This document shows positions 33,646 to 34,919 of a stretch of DNA of 34,919 bases, piece after piece; the stretch's first letter is position 1; each line of letters begins with the position of its first letter. The stretch spans positions 1 through 34,919 of the forward strand of contig CACXVS010000029.1 of NCBI GenBank assembly GCA_902771155.1, given 5' to 3'. Under the pieces are notes generated by a model, which searched no databases, was not told the DNA's origin, and saw only the letters and a list, made by a program, of their open reading frames with translations. Origin of the DNA: an uncultured Prevotellaceae bacterium. Lineage in GTDB: Bacteria > Bacteroidota > Bacteroidia > Bacteroidales > Bacteroidaceae. The translations under genes were made by a program, and so were the position numbers.

Positions 33646-34919
33646 ATGAAGAAAGCTATATTCATCCTGTCGTTGTTATGTATAGGCATAACTGCGACAG
33701 CACAAGAACATCATAAACACCACCATCACGAACACCCGTCAGACTCTACCGACGTGTTTTTCCGCCACCTGAAACTCAATGAGCTGGTGGTGACGGGCGT
33801 TACTGGCGACACCAAACTGAAGAACTCAACAGCTCCAATCTCCATTGTCTCAGGCAAGGAACTGAGACAGACCACCTCAACAAACATTATCGACGCCATC
33901 GCCAAACAGCCTGGTGTAGCACAAATCACCACGGGCAGCGGCATCTCCAAGCCCATCATCCGCGGCCTTGGATATAACCGTATCATCGTCATGAACGAAG
34001 GCATAAGGCAGGAAGGCCAGCAATGGGGCGACGAACACGGCATCGAGATCGACGGTCAGAACGTGGGCTCGGTGGAGATTCTGAAAGGCCCTGCCTCACT
34101 GATGTACGGCAGCGATGCCATGGCCGGTGTACTCATCCTTCACGGAGCGCCCATACTGCCCGAAGGAGAGATGAAGGCTACTGTCAGCACGGAGTATCAG
34201 ACAAACAACGGGCTTTTCGATTATTCCCTTAACTTCGCTGGCCATCAGAAGGCGTTTGTATGGGATGCCCGTTTCACCGACAAAATGGCTCACGCCTACA
34301 AGAACAAGTACGACGGCTACGTGCCGGGCTCCCAATTCAAGGAACGCGCAGGCCGTCTGATGCTCGGTATAAACCAGCCATGGGGCCACTCCCACCTGAC
34401 AGGCACCATTTACCACCAGACACCAAGCATCATCGAGGGAGAGCGCGACGAGACGACAGGCGAGCTGGAATACTCTTCAAGCGATGTAAAAACTTACTCC
34501 AAAGCCCTGCCCTTCCAACAGATCTGGCACTACAAGACCGTTTGGGACAATTCCTTCAACCTTCCCAAAGGCTGGCTGAAGGCTATCGTCGGCTACCAGC
34601 AGAACCAACGTCAGGAGTTTGAAGAGAGTGCCGACGAGTATGAGATCTATTTCAAGCTCCACACCGTAACCTACGATGTGCGCTATCTCTCACAGGAATT
34701 TGAAGGCTGGAAGGTAGCTGGTGGCGTGAACGGCATGTGGCAGCAATCGCTGAACCTCGGCGAAGAGTCGCTCATACCCGAATACAACCTCTTTGATATC
34801 GGCGGCTATGCCACCGTCAGCAAGTCGTTCGATGCTCTGACGCTCAATGGCGGCCTTCGCTTTGACAACCGTCACATCAACTTCCACTCCCGCAACTTCA
34901 ACGGTGTAACGGGCAGCAT
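33646..34919 (+). CDS. TonB-dependent outer-membrane receptor, His-rich N-terminus (partial)
   Basis: 424 codons are present; the gene runs off the right edge. The signal peptide is MKKAIFILSLLCIGITATAQ. The mature N-terminus is His-rich (EHHKHHHHEHPSDSTD), then a TonB-box-like NELVVTG. The plug domain has STAPISIVSGKELRQTTSTN, GVAQITTGSGISKPIIRGLG, GIRQEGQQWGDEHGIEID, and VEILKGPASLMYGSDAMAGV. Beta-barrel strands follow to the edge. Plug features (KPIIRGLG, QWGDEHG) and the His stretch recall zinc/metal receptors of the ZnuD type. Substrate is inferred. There is no N-terminal carboxypeptidase-like domain of the SusC type. It lies 46 bases after the Cys/His-rich gene. Confidence 0.9.
   Translation, partial: MKKAIFILSLLCIGITATAQEHHKHHHHEHPSDSTDVFFRHLKLNELVVTGVTGDTKLKNSTAPISIVSGKELRQTTSTNIIDAIAKQPGVAQITTGSGISKPIIRGLGYNRIIVMNEGIRQEGQQWGDEHGIEIDGQNVGSVEILKGPASLMYGSDAMAGVLILHGAPILPEGEMKATVSTEYQTNNGLFDYSLNFAGHQKAFVWDARFTDKMAHAYKNKYDGYVPGSQFKERAGRLMLGINQPWGHSHLTGTIYHQTPSIIEGERDETTGELEYSSSDVKTYSKALPFQQIWHYKTVWDNSFNLPKGWLKAIVGYQQNQRQEFEESADEYEIYFKLHTVTYDVRYLSQEFEGWKVAGGVNGMWQQSLNLGEESLIPEYNLFDIGGYATVSKSFDALTLNGGLRFDNRHINFHSRNFNGVTGS

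Overview
The window reads as a chromosomal segment of a Bacteroidales bacterium, most likely Prevotella or a close relative. Evidence: promoters of the Bacteroidetes type (a TAnnTTTG -7 box, sometimes with a TTGC -33 element about 19-20 bases upstream) precede most transcription units. Ribosome binding sites are weak. The gene content is also typical of the group: a DUF3244-like protein, short conserved C-terminal tails, an OstA-like protein, tandem SurA-like isomerases, and DUF5683 and DUF5020 proteins. No phage, insertion sequence or CRISPR array was seen.

Layout. (1) 1-5000 is an accessory, visibly AT-richer stretch. It holds a small secreted protein, a lipoprotein-anchored TPR/transmembrane/helix-turn-helix regulator, two secreted proteins with the same C-terminal tail, and an orphan copy of that tail. 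Each gene has its own promoter. (2) tRNA-Val(UAC) lies at 5046-5120, followed by a strong hairpin. (3) A minus-strand operon runs guaB, two SurA-like PPIases, an OstA/LptA-like protein, mutL (12993 down to 5215). All internal joins are overlaps or a gap of a few bases. (4) A minus-strand clpP-clpX-recQ unit (17225 down to 13127) follows a separate tig gene. (5) lptB (minus) and mlaE-mlaF (plus) diverge from a very short shared promoter region. (6) A minus-strand operon surE, lpxB, NCS2 purine permease, DUF5020 outer-membrane protein, uraA (26350 down to 21203) ends in a terminator lying inside the 3' end of uraA. (7) A plus-strand operon runs parA, parB, DUF5683, LysM lytic transglycosylase, relA/spoT (26471-32796). 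(8) A MerR regulator (minus) diverges from a small Cys/His-rich membrane protein and a His-rich TonB-dependent receptor cut by the right edge.

Functionally, the core genes cover purine synthesis and nucleobase uptake, DNA repair (mutL, recQ), protein quality control (tig, clpXP, two periplasmic isomerases), envelope biogenesis (OstA-like, lptB, mlaEF, lpxB, lytic transglycosylase), chromosome partition and the stringent response. The least understood parts are the Cys/His-rich protein plus receptor at the right end, the nucleotide-salvage-like operon that contains lpxB, and the tail-bearing secreted proteins beside a membrane-bound regulator on the left. All assignments come from reading the sequence and knowledge of families; no searches were run.
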